Notes: generated by a model from the letters alone, not told the origin. DNA of 64,000 nucleotides from Mesostigma viride (GCA_009746045.1 RPFO01000184.1:157381-221380); one strand, 5' to 3'; positions 1-9,144 are shown, numbered from the stretch's first letter. Numbers and translations: made by a program.

Positions 1-149
1 AATCTGAACGTCTCTCCAATTTTGTAGCGCGTCGACTGGTACCGGGGTAACATTCGTGTCTGAAACTATTACTCCATCTCGAGTCCGTTTAACGTATCTC
101 CAAAAAATCTGATTTTTTTCATCTTGGTCATTTGCATCCTTCGGTTGTA

Positions 150-713
150 CTACAAGTCGTCTCGCCGGGGGATATCTTGCGGCCCTTGAGGATGTTTGCT
201 ATCAATCATGCCCGGTTCAGTCGATATTGCTCTTACCCGCTCAGGGTCGGACTCTTCTCCGTTCTCACTCACGAATTGTACACTCTCGTCATCTACAAAA
301 GTGATGTGGTCCTCGTCATCAGAATTGGATGGTGAAATTAACACGGATTCGTCTACAGATTCGTAATCTGTTGCGGAAGTAACTTCGGAGTCGCTAACTG
401 ATGATACCGAATCCTCGTCTTCTTTTACTTCCGGTAAACTGCCTTCTTCGCCCTCTTTTTCTGCGCCTCCCGTTTCTTCTGCCGCGACTGGTTCGCTCTC
501 CGGGTCAGTTCCCACACCTGCATCCTTTGATTTCGGCTCTCTGGCGCGTACAAGTACGTACCTCGGTTTAGGAATTCCTAGCGGATCAGTCGCGGCGGGG
601 TAAAACCAGTGATCTCCTCCCACGAAAAAACCTGGCCCGTGCATCGGGTAAGGCAACAAAGGATTAGACAAGTACATCTGCACGTACGAGTATGGATCCG
701 CGTATAGCGACAT
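150..713 (-). CDS. Acidic disordered virus-like protein with HGPG motif (187 aa)
   Basis: The start is the ATG at 713; a longer open frame upstream lacks an ATG. Residues 1-45 are aromatic and proline-rich (Tyr/Pro with MHGPGF near residue 24), followed by a basic stretch. The remaining three quarters are very acidic (long Asp/Glu/Ser runs), which predicts disorder. No domain is recognised. The HGPG motif near the N-terminus is shared with the proteins at 3225 and 4768, so the three may be processed or targeted alike; this is inference. The start codon sits inside a 42-bp repeat whose second copy is at 1608. The gene is divergent from the zinc-binding protein gene at 815, with about 100 bp between the starts that must hold both promoters. 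Confidence 0.55.
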   Translation of the reverse strand: MSLYADPYSYVQMYLSNPLLPYPMHGPGFFVGGDHWFYPAATDPLGIPKPRYVLVRAREPKSKDAGVGTDPESEPVAAEETGGAEKEGEEGSLPEVKEDEDSVSSVSDSEVTSATDYESVDESVLISPSNSDDEDHITFVDDESVQFVSENGEESDPERVRAISTEPGMIDSKHPQGPQDIPRRDDL

Positions 714-752
714 GCAACTTTCTTTCTTTATTGAATAATAAAAAACCCCTCG
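711..752. repeat. 42-bp direct repeat, copy 1 (start-codon region)
   Basis: An exact 42-bp copy occurs at 1608-1649 in the same orientation. It begins with the CAT that is the reverse complement of the minus-strand ATG at 713 and continues through an A/T-rich stretch (contains AATAAA on both strands) to CCCCTCG. This copy is the 5' leader or promoter of the gene at 150-713. Confidence 0.8.
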
Positions 753-814
753 ATGAACCTTGATGTGCAAGCTAGCGATTAAATATATTAAGCTCTTTAC
801 AAAGTGAAACTACT

Positions 815-1327
815 ATGAAGTGCATGGCTGCTACCCGATCTGGAGGTACATGCAATTTAGAAGTCGCGAGAGGAAGATGCCACCTGCACAAAGGTCGACG
901 CTCTGTGTCGCAAAAAAGCACACGTCGCTATAAGCGGGGTCACAAAATGCGTGCGCCGAACCCAGGTGAAGAGGGGTCTGAGCCCGCGCCCTCTGTAACC
1001 AACCCCGAGCCTGACACTCGACCCAACCCCAATTACCGTTCCCGAAATGCAGTCAGTGAAATCCTGGGAAATCCGGAGCTGGTGGATAACATTTTGTCAA
1101 ACGTCGGCCCAGAAGACAAACTTAGTTACGGTGTGGCCAACGGACCTGGAGCAGACCAACAAATGAGACAGAACTTGTTCAATCACTACCTAGGTCAACT
1201 TAATGAAGTCAATGCACGTCTCGAAAACATACCGCCTGCTAGTGGTGAATTACATGAAATGAGACGCGATGGAACACTGGACGCATGGATTGAAGGACAA
1301 CGCGAGAAAATCAAGCTGGACAGATAA
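815..1327 (+). CDS. Small Cys/His zinc-binding protein with F-box-like segment (170 aa)
   Basis: ATG at 815. Residues 3-25 form a compact Cys/His motif, C-x(9)-C-x(7)-C-x(2)-H, of the kind found in small virus and phage proteins (CxAxTxxGxxC...CxxH). A basic linker rich in Arg/Lys and a Pro/Glu-rich stretch follow. Residues 85-115 (PELVDNILSNVGPEDKL) resemble the hydrophobic core of an F-box-like helix-turn, an inference from pattern only. The C-terminus is a charged amphipathic helix. A clear relative lies at 10691 and a weaker one on the minus strand at 11357, so this is a small expanded family inside the element. A role as an adaptor in host protein turnover would fit an F-box but is unproven. 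Confidence 0.55.
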   Translation: MKCMAATRSGGTCNLEVARGRCHLHKGRRSVSQKSTRRYKRGHKMRAPNPGEEGSEPAPSVTNPEPDTRPNPNYRSRNAVSEILGNPELVDNILSNVGPEDKLSYGVANGPGADQQMRQNLFNHYLGQLNEVNARLENIPPASGELHEMRRDGTLDAWIEGQREKIKLDR

Positions 1328-1398
1328 AAAGAGAGGCGCTTGAAAGAACATACCGCCTAGGTCAAATTATCCTAAACACAGACGGAAGGAGATCCGGG

Positions 1399-1575
1399 AT
1401 GAACGTACCTATAACTGTCACGTGGGGAGACGTGGACGCGCTAAGGAACGCGCCATTAAATCCCAACCGACCTGGGCTGTCGGGCATAGCACAACGACGG
1501 GCCGAACTGAGTGAAATGGAACATAATGTGCTACGGTTCGCAAAATTTATCAACAGCCTGACTGGGCGAACATGA
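1399..1575 (+). CDS. Small ORF (58 aa) downstream of the zinc-binding gene
   Basis: An ATG-initiated 58-residue frame runs from 1399 to a TGA at 1573-1575. It starts MNVPITVTWGDVDALRN and ends with a predicted helix (RRAELSEMEHNVLRF). It is too short to judge by coding statistics. Its position after 815-1327 parallels the ORF at 11053 after 10691, and both end in charged helical segments, so it may belong to the same gene family unit. Function unknown. Confidence 0.3.
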   Translation: MNVPITVTWGDVDALRNAPLNPNRPGLSGIAQRRAELSEMEHNVLRFAKFINSLTGRT

Positions 1576-1607
1576 TGAAACGCGAACATGTACTTTGCTC
1601 ACAAGAA

Positions 1608-1649
1608 CATGCAACTTTCTTTCTTTATTGAATAATAAAAAACCCCTCG
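1608..1649. repeat. 42-bp direct repeat, copy 2 (orphan)
   Basis: Exact copy of 711-752, same orientation. Here the ATG on the minus strand opens a frame of only a few codons, so this copy looks like a promoter or leader without a gene, or a bidirectional terminator between 1575 and 1749. It could be the footprint of a gene lost by recombination. Confidence 0.75.
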
Positions 1650-1748
1650 TCATGAGGTGCAAAGGCACGACCCATTGCAACCGGAGGTGCAAGTTTCAAG
1701 CGAGGCCGATGAGAGTCACGTGCGGAAAACATTCCAGAACGAGAAAGT

Positions 1749-2837
1749 CTAAATCGTGATGCCGTTCACCCAATCGGATCTAACCCCATCGCGCCTCTTG
1801 TTCCTGAAAAACTTCAGGCCGAAAGGTTCGAACAATGTGCGTAAGTCTTCATTTGTCACCGCGTTCTTCCTGTTAGACACGTCTTCTCCACAAAAATCGA
1901 CTAAAAAAGCCTGGCGAAAATCTTTCATTTTCACCCACGCCTCCGGGTCCTGCTTGACGTTTTCGAGCTGCATGAACTCCGCGGCCTTTGTCGTGTACAC
2001 CGACTCGATCTCGCTCGAAGACTCCTCCTCGCTCTCCGTATGACGCCTCTTGTCCGTCGATCGCAAAAGAGCGTCCCATCGTTGCCACCGCAAAGTTTCT
2101 TGGAAAAAGTCGCCTGACCTCGACCGCCGAAACTGGGCGTTGTGGCTGTATATCTTCTCGCTCAACGCCGCCCTGTGGTCGACAATCCAATCACGGACCG
2201 CCTCGGGGACAGACACCCCGTTCTCCGCCATCGCCGTCACGAGCCCGTGGAGATGAGAAGTGCGGTACCGCTCCTCGGTCGTAAGGTTGTTAACCCCCGT
2301 CCTGTCGAATGCGTCTATGATCTCGTTCAAGACCTCGTCCGAAACCAGGTCTCCAGCGTATTTCATGAGCGCATTCGTCACGAGAGACAACCTCGTCTTC
2401 CCGCAGAAAACACGGAAATCGCAACGATGAGGGTCCGGGTCCTCGAGCGACACAGACTCGGTGCACGCGTCCTTTGGATCGCGAGACCCGTTCACGCTAA
2501 AACCCGACGTCCTCTTCGAACCCAATCCACCGCCCGTCGAGAACCCATAGCGATCGAACAAGGCGTTCCAAAACCATTTGTCCTCTCGAAACCTCGAAAA
2601 GTGGTCGTACCTTGGGAAATCGCGATCTTCGAGAAAGTCGGAAAACGCATCGAACACTCGTTCCGTAGAAGCGGAAAGCGTGGGACCTTTGTTCACGCGT
2701 TTCGAGTCCACGAAGTCAGCGAAAACGTGAGCGTGCAACCGCTCCTCCTCTGTAAGATCCCGATACAAGGGTGCCGAAAGAGCGGCGAGGAGCGTTTCGG
2801 GCCCGCACGCCTCGTCGCAAGAAACGCGTTTGACCAT
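1749..2837 (-). CDS. Unrecognised virus-like protein, possible primase-type C-terminus (362 aa)
   Basis: The ATG is at 2837; an upstream GTG in the same frame is less likely. Charged, mostly helical protein with a Ser/Glu-rich linker about 270 residues in (EESSSEIESVY). The last 60 residues (DFRQAFLVDFCGE, then NEDLRTLFEPFGLKFFRNKR and WVNGITI) vaguely resemble the small winged-helix tail that ends viral and phage D5-type primase-helicases, but no Walker motifs are present, so the similarity is weak and only an inference. It overlaps the gene before it (2837-3175) as TGATG, a tight arrangement suggesting co-transcription. Confidence 0.5.
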   Translation of the reverse strand: MVKRVSCDEACGPETLLAALSAPLYRDLTEEERLHAHVFADFVDSKRVNKGPTLSASTERVFDAFSDFLEDRDFPRYDHFSRFREDKWFWNALFDRYGFSTGGGLGSKRTSGFSVNGSRDPKDACTESVSLEDPDPHRCDFRVFCGKTRLSLVTNALMKYAGDLVSDEVLNEIIDAFDRTGVNNLTTEERYRTSHLHGLVTAMAENGVSVPEAVRDWIVDHRAALSEKIYSHNAQFRRSRSGDFFQETLRWQRWDALLRSTDKRRHTESEEESSSEIESVYTTKAAEFMQLENVKQDPEAWVKMKDFRQAFLVDFCGEDVSNRKNAVTNEDLRTLFEPFGLKFFRNKRRDGVRSDWVNGITI

Positions 2838-3175
2838 CACGCGCACAAAGCCGGGCTGCGAATGACAAGTTTCCCGTTGGACACAGCCGGCAACCGCGGT
2901 GGACTCACGGCCTCTGCGTCACGATGAGCTCGGACATAATAACGGACCGCATAAGCGAGCTTGGCAACGCGCGCGTCGTTTTCAGGACACAGCTCTTCGA
3001 TTACGTGATCCGCCAAGCGCAAACAGCCTTTCAACACGGCCTCGAAGTATTCCTCTAGAAACTTCTCTTTCACAAGCGCGCGGGCGGCCTGACACAAGAG
3101 ATGCACAAGGTCGCAATGGGGGTCGTCGAGAATGGAACACGAGAGTCCGTCAATGGTCTTCAACACCTTTTCCAT
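2837..3175 (-). CDS. Small Cys/His-containing helical protein (112 aa)
   Basis: ATG at 3175, stop at 2837-2839 overlapping the next start by one base (TGATG). Predicted almost entirely helical, with several Cys and His (DDPHCDLVHLLC, LKGCLRLADHVIEELC) that might bind metal. No family recognised. It heads a two-gene minus-strand unit and is divergent from the gene at 3225, with only about 50 bp between the starts, so a compact bidirectional promoter is implied. Confidence 0.45.
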   Translation of the reverse strand: MEKVLKTIDGLSCSILDDPHCDLVHLLCQAARALVKEKFLEEYFEAVLKGCLRLADHVIEELCPENDARVAKLAYAVRYYVRAHRDAEAVSPPRLPAVSNGKLVIRSPALCA

Positions 3176-3219
3176 CTCCTCTCTCTGTCAAAGAAACGAA
3201 GAAATGTTCTTCGCCTTAG

Positions 3220-3227
3220 TATAAATG
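3220..3227 (+). promoter_or_regulatory. TATAAATG at the start codon of the 498-aa gene
   Basis: TATAAATG spans the ATG at 3225. The same octamer overlaps the ATG at 10691. An AT-rich element fused to the start codon recalls late promoters of some cytoplasmic DNA viruses (TAAATG in poxviruses); function here is inference. Confidence 0.3.
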
Positions 3228-4721
3228 CAAAACCCGTACCGCTTCAGTCGAGAATCGAATGTGTTTGTCCCGAACTTTCAGCGGGCGTCTTACCCGTTGG
3301 CGTATGGCGCGTCTCTCAATCCGTACTTAGCAGGATCGGTTCACGGGCCGGGATTTAACATCGGCGATGTCGACGCTGTATCCTCGAGCGTGTCTCTCCC
3401 CGCTCCCGCCTCGAGCACGTCTGTCTCACCCGCGCCGTCGCAGCCGGCCAGCCCTTCGGGAAAAAGTGTGTCATCAAACGCCTCTTCGACTCCGAAAGCG
3501 CTAGACAAATCATCCGAAAGCGGCGCTCTGACGTCATCGACAGACGTGTCTATGTCAGGTGGTGGAGTACCAAGCGTGTCTGAAGATACGTCTATAAATC
3601 CTGTTGATGATACATCAGCATCTGAGTCAAATGATGAATATGAACGAATCGCCCACAGGCTACAAGATTCTTTGAAGAACCTTGGATACAACACAGGACG
3701 GAAACAAGAACTGGATCAAATAAAGCAATCGGCTGCTTCCGTGATAGACACGATTATGGAAAAGGATCAAGAATTAAACAAAACAAACTTAGATTTGCTA
3801 CAAAAGTTTGTATCGATTGAAAGGGCCGCTGATGTCATTTCCCAAGTAGAAGATCGCGGCATAACACAATTTGACATTTCTACAATGGTATATCCAGCTG
3901 ACGACAACATACTCGAAGCTGCTAAAGACCTTGTACCTGAAGAAATTGAGATAGTGTTCGAAGAAATCTTAGAGCGTCGAGCGTTGAAGATGCTGAATGA
4001 TAGCAAGACTAAGATTTCAAACATGAGCAGATTTGGAGAATCCGAAACAAAGACGATGACTGAAATTTTAAAAGATGCACAGTCGATCAAAACAAGGTCG
4101 GAAAAAAGCGACAATTTAAAACGATTTGTGGTGACAGTGGCAGAAATTAATCTCAAGGGAGACGTCGATTTGTCTTCCTTGTCAGTCGAAGACATGAAGG
4201 CGTTGAAACCTTTCGTTTTTGGCACGCCGGCCAACAAGATTAATAAAGCCTTAAAAGAAGTGGATTGGGATGTGCGTCCTCATGTGGAAAACGTTTTGCG
4301 AGATAAGGAAAACACGGGAGCAAACGAAACCAGGAAAGATGGCGAAATCGACAGACAGGAAGAACAAATCGTCGAAGACGTATTGGACGAAATCCTTGAC
4401 GATTTGATGGGAGACAAGGTGCAATCTGAAGATAAGCGCGAGGGCATCACCGACCAAGTCATGCAGATTTACGCAGATTCCCAGCGTCCCTCAAATAACT
4501 TTTCAGGACCGAGCGATGGTCAGATAATTCAGTCCGATGACGATGAAAATGAATTAGATTCAGCAGGTAGAAAAACTAAATTGCCTTTATCCATTGTCAA
4601 TAACACTTTAATGGAAGACGCAAAAACTGAAAGCGTCTATGCAGATGAACCTCGAGTCAGGAAACAATCAATTTTAGAACAGATAAGAAAAGTTACTCCT
4701 CAAAAAAACCTCAATCTGTGA
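3225..4721 (+). CDS. Acidic coiled-coil virus-like protein with HGPG motif (498 aa)
   Basis: ATG at 3225, within TATAAATG. Residues 1-45 are aromatic/Pro-rich and include GSVHGPGFNIGD, the motif shared with the proteins at 150 and 4768. Residues 50-140 are a low-complexity Ser/Pro/Thr region. Residues 140-400 are charged helices with heptad-like spacing, likely coiled coil, and the C-terminus is acidic again. No enzymatic motif. It lies directly upstream of the large poly-proline protein on the same strand (47-bp gap), so the two may be expressed together and act together, for example as structural or tegument-like proteins (inference). Confidence 0.55.
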   Translation: MQNPYRFSRESNVFVPNFQRASYPLAYGASLNPYLAGSVHGPGFNIGDVDAVSSSVSLPAPASSTSVSPAPSQPASPSGKSVSSNASSTPKALDKSSESGALTSSTDVSMSGGGVPSVSEDTSINPVDDTSASESNDEYERIAHRLQDSLKNLGYNTGRKQELDQIKQSAASVIDTIMEKDQELNKTNLDLLQKFVSIERAADVISQVEDRGITQFDISTMVYPADDNILEAAKDLVPEEIEIVFEEILERRALKMLNDSKTKISNMSRFGESETKTMTEILKDAQSIKTRSEKSDNLKRFVVTVAEINLKGDVDLSSLSVEDMKALKPFVFGTPANKINKALKEVDWDVRPHVENVLRDKENTGANETRKDGEIDRQEEQIVEDVLDEILDDLMGDKVQSEDKREGITDQVMQIYADSQRPSNNFSGPSDGQIIQSDDDENELDSAGRKTKLPLSIVNNTLMEDAKTESVYADEPRVRKQSILEQIRKVTPQKNLNL

Positions 4722-4767
4722 ATATTGAACACAGATCTTTTTTTTTTGATATGATAATGACGACAGC

Positions 4768-7680
4768 ATGAACGTTACCGATTCACACCTTTTAAAACTA
4801 CTTTTTGATGATCCGATCTTAGGTCATAAAAGTAAAAAACGAATCAACCCGTTTAAACCTGACATGATCAAACGAATCAACCAGTATAAACCTGATATGA
4901 TCCACGGCCCAGGGTCGGATAATGGTTACGATGAAGAAACTTTTTCGCCCCTTAGTCCAGTAACTGCGGCTCTCCCGTCCTCGCCGAACACAACTTCCCC
5001 TTCTTCGACTCCTTCTCCGCCTAGTACGCCCCGAAAAACAACAGCTTCAAAGAACTCTGATGATTCGCTTCTTGGCACTCAACCGATTGCATCCACACCT
5101 GAATCTCCAACGGATCCGAAACTTCCCGAACTTCCGAAACTGCCCGGTGATACGCCTTCTGCGAGTCAGCAGGCTTTGTCGTCACTTGATCCGAAAAAAA
5201 GTTCTGAAACAGCCTCGTCTCCTCCAACAAAAGATAGCCTAGGAAATGAGCAAACGACTCCTGGGGAAGACAATCCTGTTGTAAAATCCGAAAACTTAAA
5301 AGATTCGATGTTCAAAAAACGCAACGAAGCAAAAAAAGGCGATAATACAAACAATTACATACAGCTACCTCCCATTGCGTATCCTGACGACGCGGAGATT
5401 GAAGAAGAGCTTAACCTGTACATACAAGCCGGAAAAGACGCTTTTGAAGATTTCCGCGACCAGTTCCAAAAAAGAATCAACAAGATACGAGACGGGACCA
5501 TCAAATTTGGAAAAGATGTACAATTTCGAGACAATATACCACAATACGAATCTTCGTTAAAAGACTTGTACTCTATGAAAGATGCGCTCGACAAGTCAGG
5601 AAACATGCTGCTAGAGACGTTTCCGTTCCTGTACTCCAATATACAAAACGTGACAACAGAAATTACGGCGGCGATTCCAGATGTTTTGGAAAGCATACGC
5701 GAGAAGTTTGATCAACAGCATCTTCAAAAGCGTCATAAGAAAAAGGAAATTTATACACCCGAAGATATTAAGTTGATCAAGGACAGAGTTAATGAAGCGT
5801 ATGCCTTAGTAAAAAACCTTGTCGCACATCAACTGGATGAAAAAACATCAAATTCTCAAGAAAACGGACCAATCATTTCGCAAGATATTAAAGACGGTAA
5901 AGCTATCGTGGTGGCAGCGTATAACAACGACATAAAAAGGGCGCAAGAAGAATTGCTTAACGATGTAAGGATTCATGTACGACTTCTTGACATCGTCTCA
6001 AAACTCCCCGAATTTCAAGATCCCGAAACTCAAGCGAAGGTCATAGGACTTTTGAAAAAACAAGAAAAATTCTTGTCTGACGCAAAAGACGGTTTAACAG
6101 CTGCTGCGAGTGAGAAGTCGGAGCCTCAAACAGTATCAGAAAACGAACAAGCGCCTGCTCCTTCTGCTTCCATAGTCAAAGGGCCTCCTCCTCCTCCTCC
6201 TCCTCCTTCTATAGTCAAAGGGCCTCCTCCTCCTCCTCCTCCTCCTTCTATAGGCAAAGGGCCTCCTCCTCCTCCTCCTCCTCCTCCTAATTCTAAAGGC
6301 AAAGGGCCTCCTCCTCCTCCTCCTCCTCCTCCTAATTCTAAAGGCAAAGGGCCTCCTCCTACTGCTACAGGCGAAGGGGATCCTCTTGTCGAAGACGCCT
6401 CTCCAAAAGCTCCGAATACCCTCAACCCTGAACCGAGTAAAAGGACCGGAGCGTTCTTTAAATTTTTGGCGACGGACATAAAACAAAAAAAGATTTCGGA
6501 AAAAGCCAATCCAACCGTCGTAGAAAAAACGTTTTGGGAACTTTACGACCAATTACCGAAGTTTTTAAAACTTTCTGAAGAAGAATGGGAGAAATTCCAC
6601 GAATCTGCCGCTCCGAAATCGAATACGTCAATCATTGAAACAGAAAATGAACAGCCAAAACAAAAACAACGCTCGGATGCTGCGTCTTTGCGAATAAAAA
6701 GCGTCTTGTCGGGGAATATACAAGATTTTCAAGCCAAGGACGAATTTACGGTGCCCGAAACGATCGAGCTGGCAAAAATGATACTGTCGGCAGCCAAAAA
6801 CAGCCCTCTTGTTTACAAAGACCCGTCAATCAGCGAAGAAGATATGGCCGAACGATTTCTTCAATATCCTCAACCGTATGCTAAAATTTTTGAGGCAGAA
6901 CAGAAATCTATTGGAAAAGACGTTTTTGCTACATTTAACCACGACTCAAATCCCTTCAAACTCGAGCCGGTCGACGAAAAATATACAAACTTTTATCTGC
7001 CATCGAACTCAATCAGAGAATTGCTCTCATATTTGTCTGTTCTCAAGGCAAATCCGTCTGAAGCCACAGCCGCCAAAAATCTTTCCATTTCTTTACAGAC
7101 GTTGCTCCGAAAAAACTTGGACCCGGCTACCAGAGAAAACATATATGATTCGCAAGGAACTTTGGAGCTTAATGTGAAGGCGATCAACGATTTTGTTTCA
7201 TCACTGAAAGAAAACTTAACGGATGATGTTGTTCTCGACTACATAATAGCTTCTCAAGGCAAATTGTATAGACGGAACAAATTTGGAGGACCTTTGGAAC
7301 AATACAATGCGTTTTCGTCAGAAACGCTCAACAACATTAAAAATCTTTTTCCAGAAAAACAATTTTCATCAAGTCTTGATGATTTTAAAAACAAGCATAG
7401 AATTAAAGTGTATACGAAAGATCCTAGTTTTGCGGGTCAGTTGGAGAGCCTTCTTCCTGTTTCATTGGAGTTCGGCGAAAAACCCGAGATTGAAAATGTT
7501 CAGAAAATCCAAGAAAATTCGTCAAAGGCAAGTCCAGGGCCACCCCCTCCGCCAGCGCTTCCAAAACCCCCTCCTCCGCCAGGGCCTCAAGCAGGTCGCA
7601 CCCCCCCCCTCCTCCGCCAGGGCCTCAAGCAGGTCGCACCCCCCCCCTCCTCCAGGGAGCAAAAATCAACCTCCTTCTAG
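4768..7680 (+). CDS. Large poly-proline virus-like protein with HGPG motif (970 aa)
   Basis: ATG at 4768. Near the N-terminus a short duplication (KRINPFKPDMI, KRINQYKPDMI) leads into HGPG at about residue 47, then a Ser/Pro/Thr-rich disordered region to about 190. Residues 200-450 are helical. Five tandem blocks of the type SIVKG or NSKGKG followed by eight or nine prolines occupy about 470-530. A helical domain of roughly 370 residues follows, and the end is again proline-rich. The poly-proline blocks look like the profilin-binding region of formins and WASP-type actin nucleators; some viruses carry such proteins, but no WH2 or FH2 domain was recognised here. An alternative is a structural protein with a proline hinge. 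Confidence 0.6.
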   Translation: MNVTDSHLLKLLFDDPILGHKSKKRINPFKPDMIKRINQYKPDMIHGPGSDNGYDEETFSPLSPVTAALPSSPNTTSPSSTPSPPSTPRKTTASKNSDDSLLGTQPIASTPESPTDPKLPELPKLPGDTPSASQQALSSLDPKKSSETASSPPTKDSLGNEQTTPGEDNPVVKSENLKDSMFKKRNEAKKGDNTNNYIQLPPIAYPDDAEIEEELNLYIQAGKDAFEDFRDQFQKRINKIRDGTIKFGKDVQFRDNIPQYESSLKDLYSMKDALDKSGNMLLETFPFLYSNIQNVTTEITAAIPDVLESIREKFDQQHLQKRHKKKEIYTPEDIKLIKDRVNEAYALVKNLVAHQLDEKTSNSQENGPIISQDIKDGKAIVVAAYNNDIKRAQEELLNDVRIHVRLLDIVSKLPEFQDPETQAKVIGLLKKQEKFLSDAKDGLTAAASEKSEPQTVSENEQAPAPSASIVKGPPPPPPPPSIVKGPPPPPPPPSIGKGPPPPPPPPPNSKGKGPPPPPPPPPNSKGKGPPPTATGEGDPLVEDASPKAPNTLNPEPSKRTGAFFKFLATDIKQKKISEKANPTVVEKTFWELYDQLPKFLKLSEEEWEKFHESAAPKSNTSIIETENEQPKQKQRSDAASLRIKSVLSGNIQDFQAKDEFTVPETIELAKMILSAAKNSPLVYKDPSISEEDMAERFLQYPQPYAKIFEAEQKSIGKDVFATFNHDSNPFKLEPVDEKYTNFYLPSNSIRELLSYLSVLKANPSEATAAKNLSISLQTLLRKNLDPATRENIYDSQGTLELNVKAINDFVSSLKENLTDDVVLDYIIASQGKLYRRNKFGGPLEQYNAFSSETLNNIKNLFPEKQFSSSLDDFKNKHRIKVYTKDPSFAGQLESLLPVSLEFGEKPEIENVQKIQENSSKASPGPPPPPALPKPPPPPGPQAGRTPPLLRQGLKQVAPPPSSREQKSTSF
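6178..6360 (+). repeat. In-frame poly-proline tandem repeat
   Basis: (CCT)n tracts separated by TCTATAGTCAAAGGG-type or TCTAAAGGCAAAGGG-type spacers, five units of about 36-45 bp, all in frame with the 970-aa ORF. Recent slippage-type expansion is likely because the copies are nearly identical. Confidence 0.85.
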
Positions 7681-8857
7681 GGTAGCTGTAGACCCCGTAG
7701 CAGCAAAGAAAAAAAACGATATTCGATCTGTTAATAAATTAATAGGAAAAACCAAAGATGTGCTGGCCTTACTTGTTGCAGAGGATTTGGCTCTCAGACT
7801 AGCTAAAAACCACAATGAATCGGTTCGAGTTGCGATGAATGGCACAAAAATCGAGGACTATCCTTCTTGGAACGCTGAGTTAAATGCCGAACTTAACACA
7901 ATTCGTAACGTTGGGAAGCCTGTAAAAATCGCAAACAAAGGCGGTTTGAGCCAACGAGGAGCAGAACCGAATGAAATACGTCCACTGAAATTAAGAATCT
8001 CCAAAGATGTAGACCTTACAGACGAGAATAATAAGAAAGCGATCGAAGCGATTGCAAACCGAAAACTAAATAAAAAACACGTCAAACTAATGGCAGGTCT
8101 TCGCCACAACGCTGCTATTTTAAAAAACCCACAAGCGAGTAGAACGCCATGGACAGCCCGTCTGTTATACGAAGCCGAAAAAGGAGAGCCGACTGAACTC
8201 ATGAAAATTGCTGAAAAACAAGTGGCGCACGACATGGATGGGTCGAATCCAGTTCGAGAAAGGAACTTAGAAGCAAATGAGTACTCACGTGAAATCATGA
8301 GATTGATAAAAAGAGCAAATATTCACGAGTCGGTTCAACTCGGGATTCGTAAGTCATTCTTTCACGTCGACGTGGACGGCCTCCGCTCGCTCATATGCAC
8401 CCACCCCGACGACACAGTCACGATCGTCGACGTCACGGGTGACTGTAAGGCTCTCGCACGCTATCACGCGAAAGCTTGTGATGTTTGCGTAGGATTAGAC
8501 GCTGATGCGAGCTCGAGAGACAACGGCGTGCTCGTCCGCGTCTCAAAATCGCGTTTCGCGTACATCGGGGCGCATCGGTACGAATTCGAGACGCTATCGG
8601 GCGGTCATCTGATCGACTTTCTGGCGGACGGAGGGAACAACCCGATCGCTATCGACCAGCATCTGAACGCGTACGCGCTTCGGGACAAGAAGACGTTCAA
8701 GTTGATGGACCTCAACACGTGCGAAAGGGACCGTTTCGTGCGCGTGTACAGACGCATGCGGTTTCAGATCACGAGGAAGCAGCTAGTAACGGGCGAGCTC
8801 AAGGGCACAGCGAGTAGGAGCGCGTACGAGACTCAGTGTTGCAAGAAAAATGCATGA
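7590..8857 (+). CDS. Virus-like ORF with C-terminal domain resembling a widespread giant-virus protein
   Basis: The open frame begins further left (7283), but coding character appears only from about 7.59 kb. After a proline-rich start it has a helical charged region. About 130 residues from the end comes a distinct globular domain: FFHVDVDGLRSL, a VTIVDVTGDC strand, YIGAHRYEFETL, FLADGGNNPIAID and YALRDKKTFKLMDL. The pattern of IG-x3-YEF, then GNN, then an aromatic strand resembles a small domain seen in many giant-virus proteins of unknown function; I recall this pattern only loosely. GC content rises sharply in this domain (from about 8.35 kb), which suggests a separate origin. Convergent with the minus-strand ORFs at 8887. 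Confidence 0.5.
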
Positions 8858-8886
8858 TTTATTCAGAAATTAAATATCAACCGGCC

Positions 8887-9144
8887 CTACCGAAGTGGTC
8901 TATATTGCGAGGTCGCAGTGTCACGCAATTCCTCGTTGTCCTGGTGAGCACCGTACCCGCCGGTCCTGGGCGGGGTGTTTAAGTTAGAAATCGGCACGGT
9001 CGCCTCGCCGTCGGGCACGGCCCGCCGTTGGAGCGACGGTTGGCGAGAGCTCGATGGGCGTCGCGCCGACTCGTGAGATCTGGGAGGGGGGGGTCCATCC
9101 ACGAATTGTATCTCCCCGATATTGTCTATCTGGGTATTTGACAT
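8887..9144 (-). CDS. Small Pro/Ser/Arg-rich ORF (85 aa)
   Basis: The first ATG in this frame is at 9144; the frame is open further upstream without an ATG. Sequence begins MSNTQIDNIGEIQFVDG and is then low in complexity (PPPP, RRPSSSRQ). It overlaps the ORF at 8984-9316 in another frame, and which frame is used cannot be decided by eye. Confidence 0.3.
   Translation of the reverse strand: MSNTQIDNIGEIQFVDGPPPPRSHESARRPSSSRQPSLQRRAVPDGEATVPISNLNTPPRTGGYGAHQDNEELRDTATSQYRPLR

Noticed and set aside
1749-2837. Assignment as D5-type primase-helicase
   Set aside because: Only a weak resemblance at the C-terminus; Walker A and B motifs are absent.
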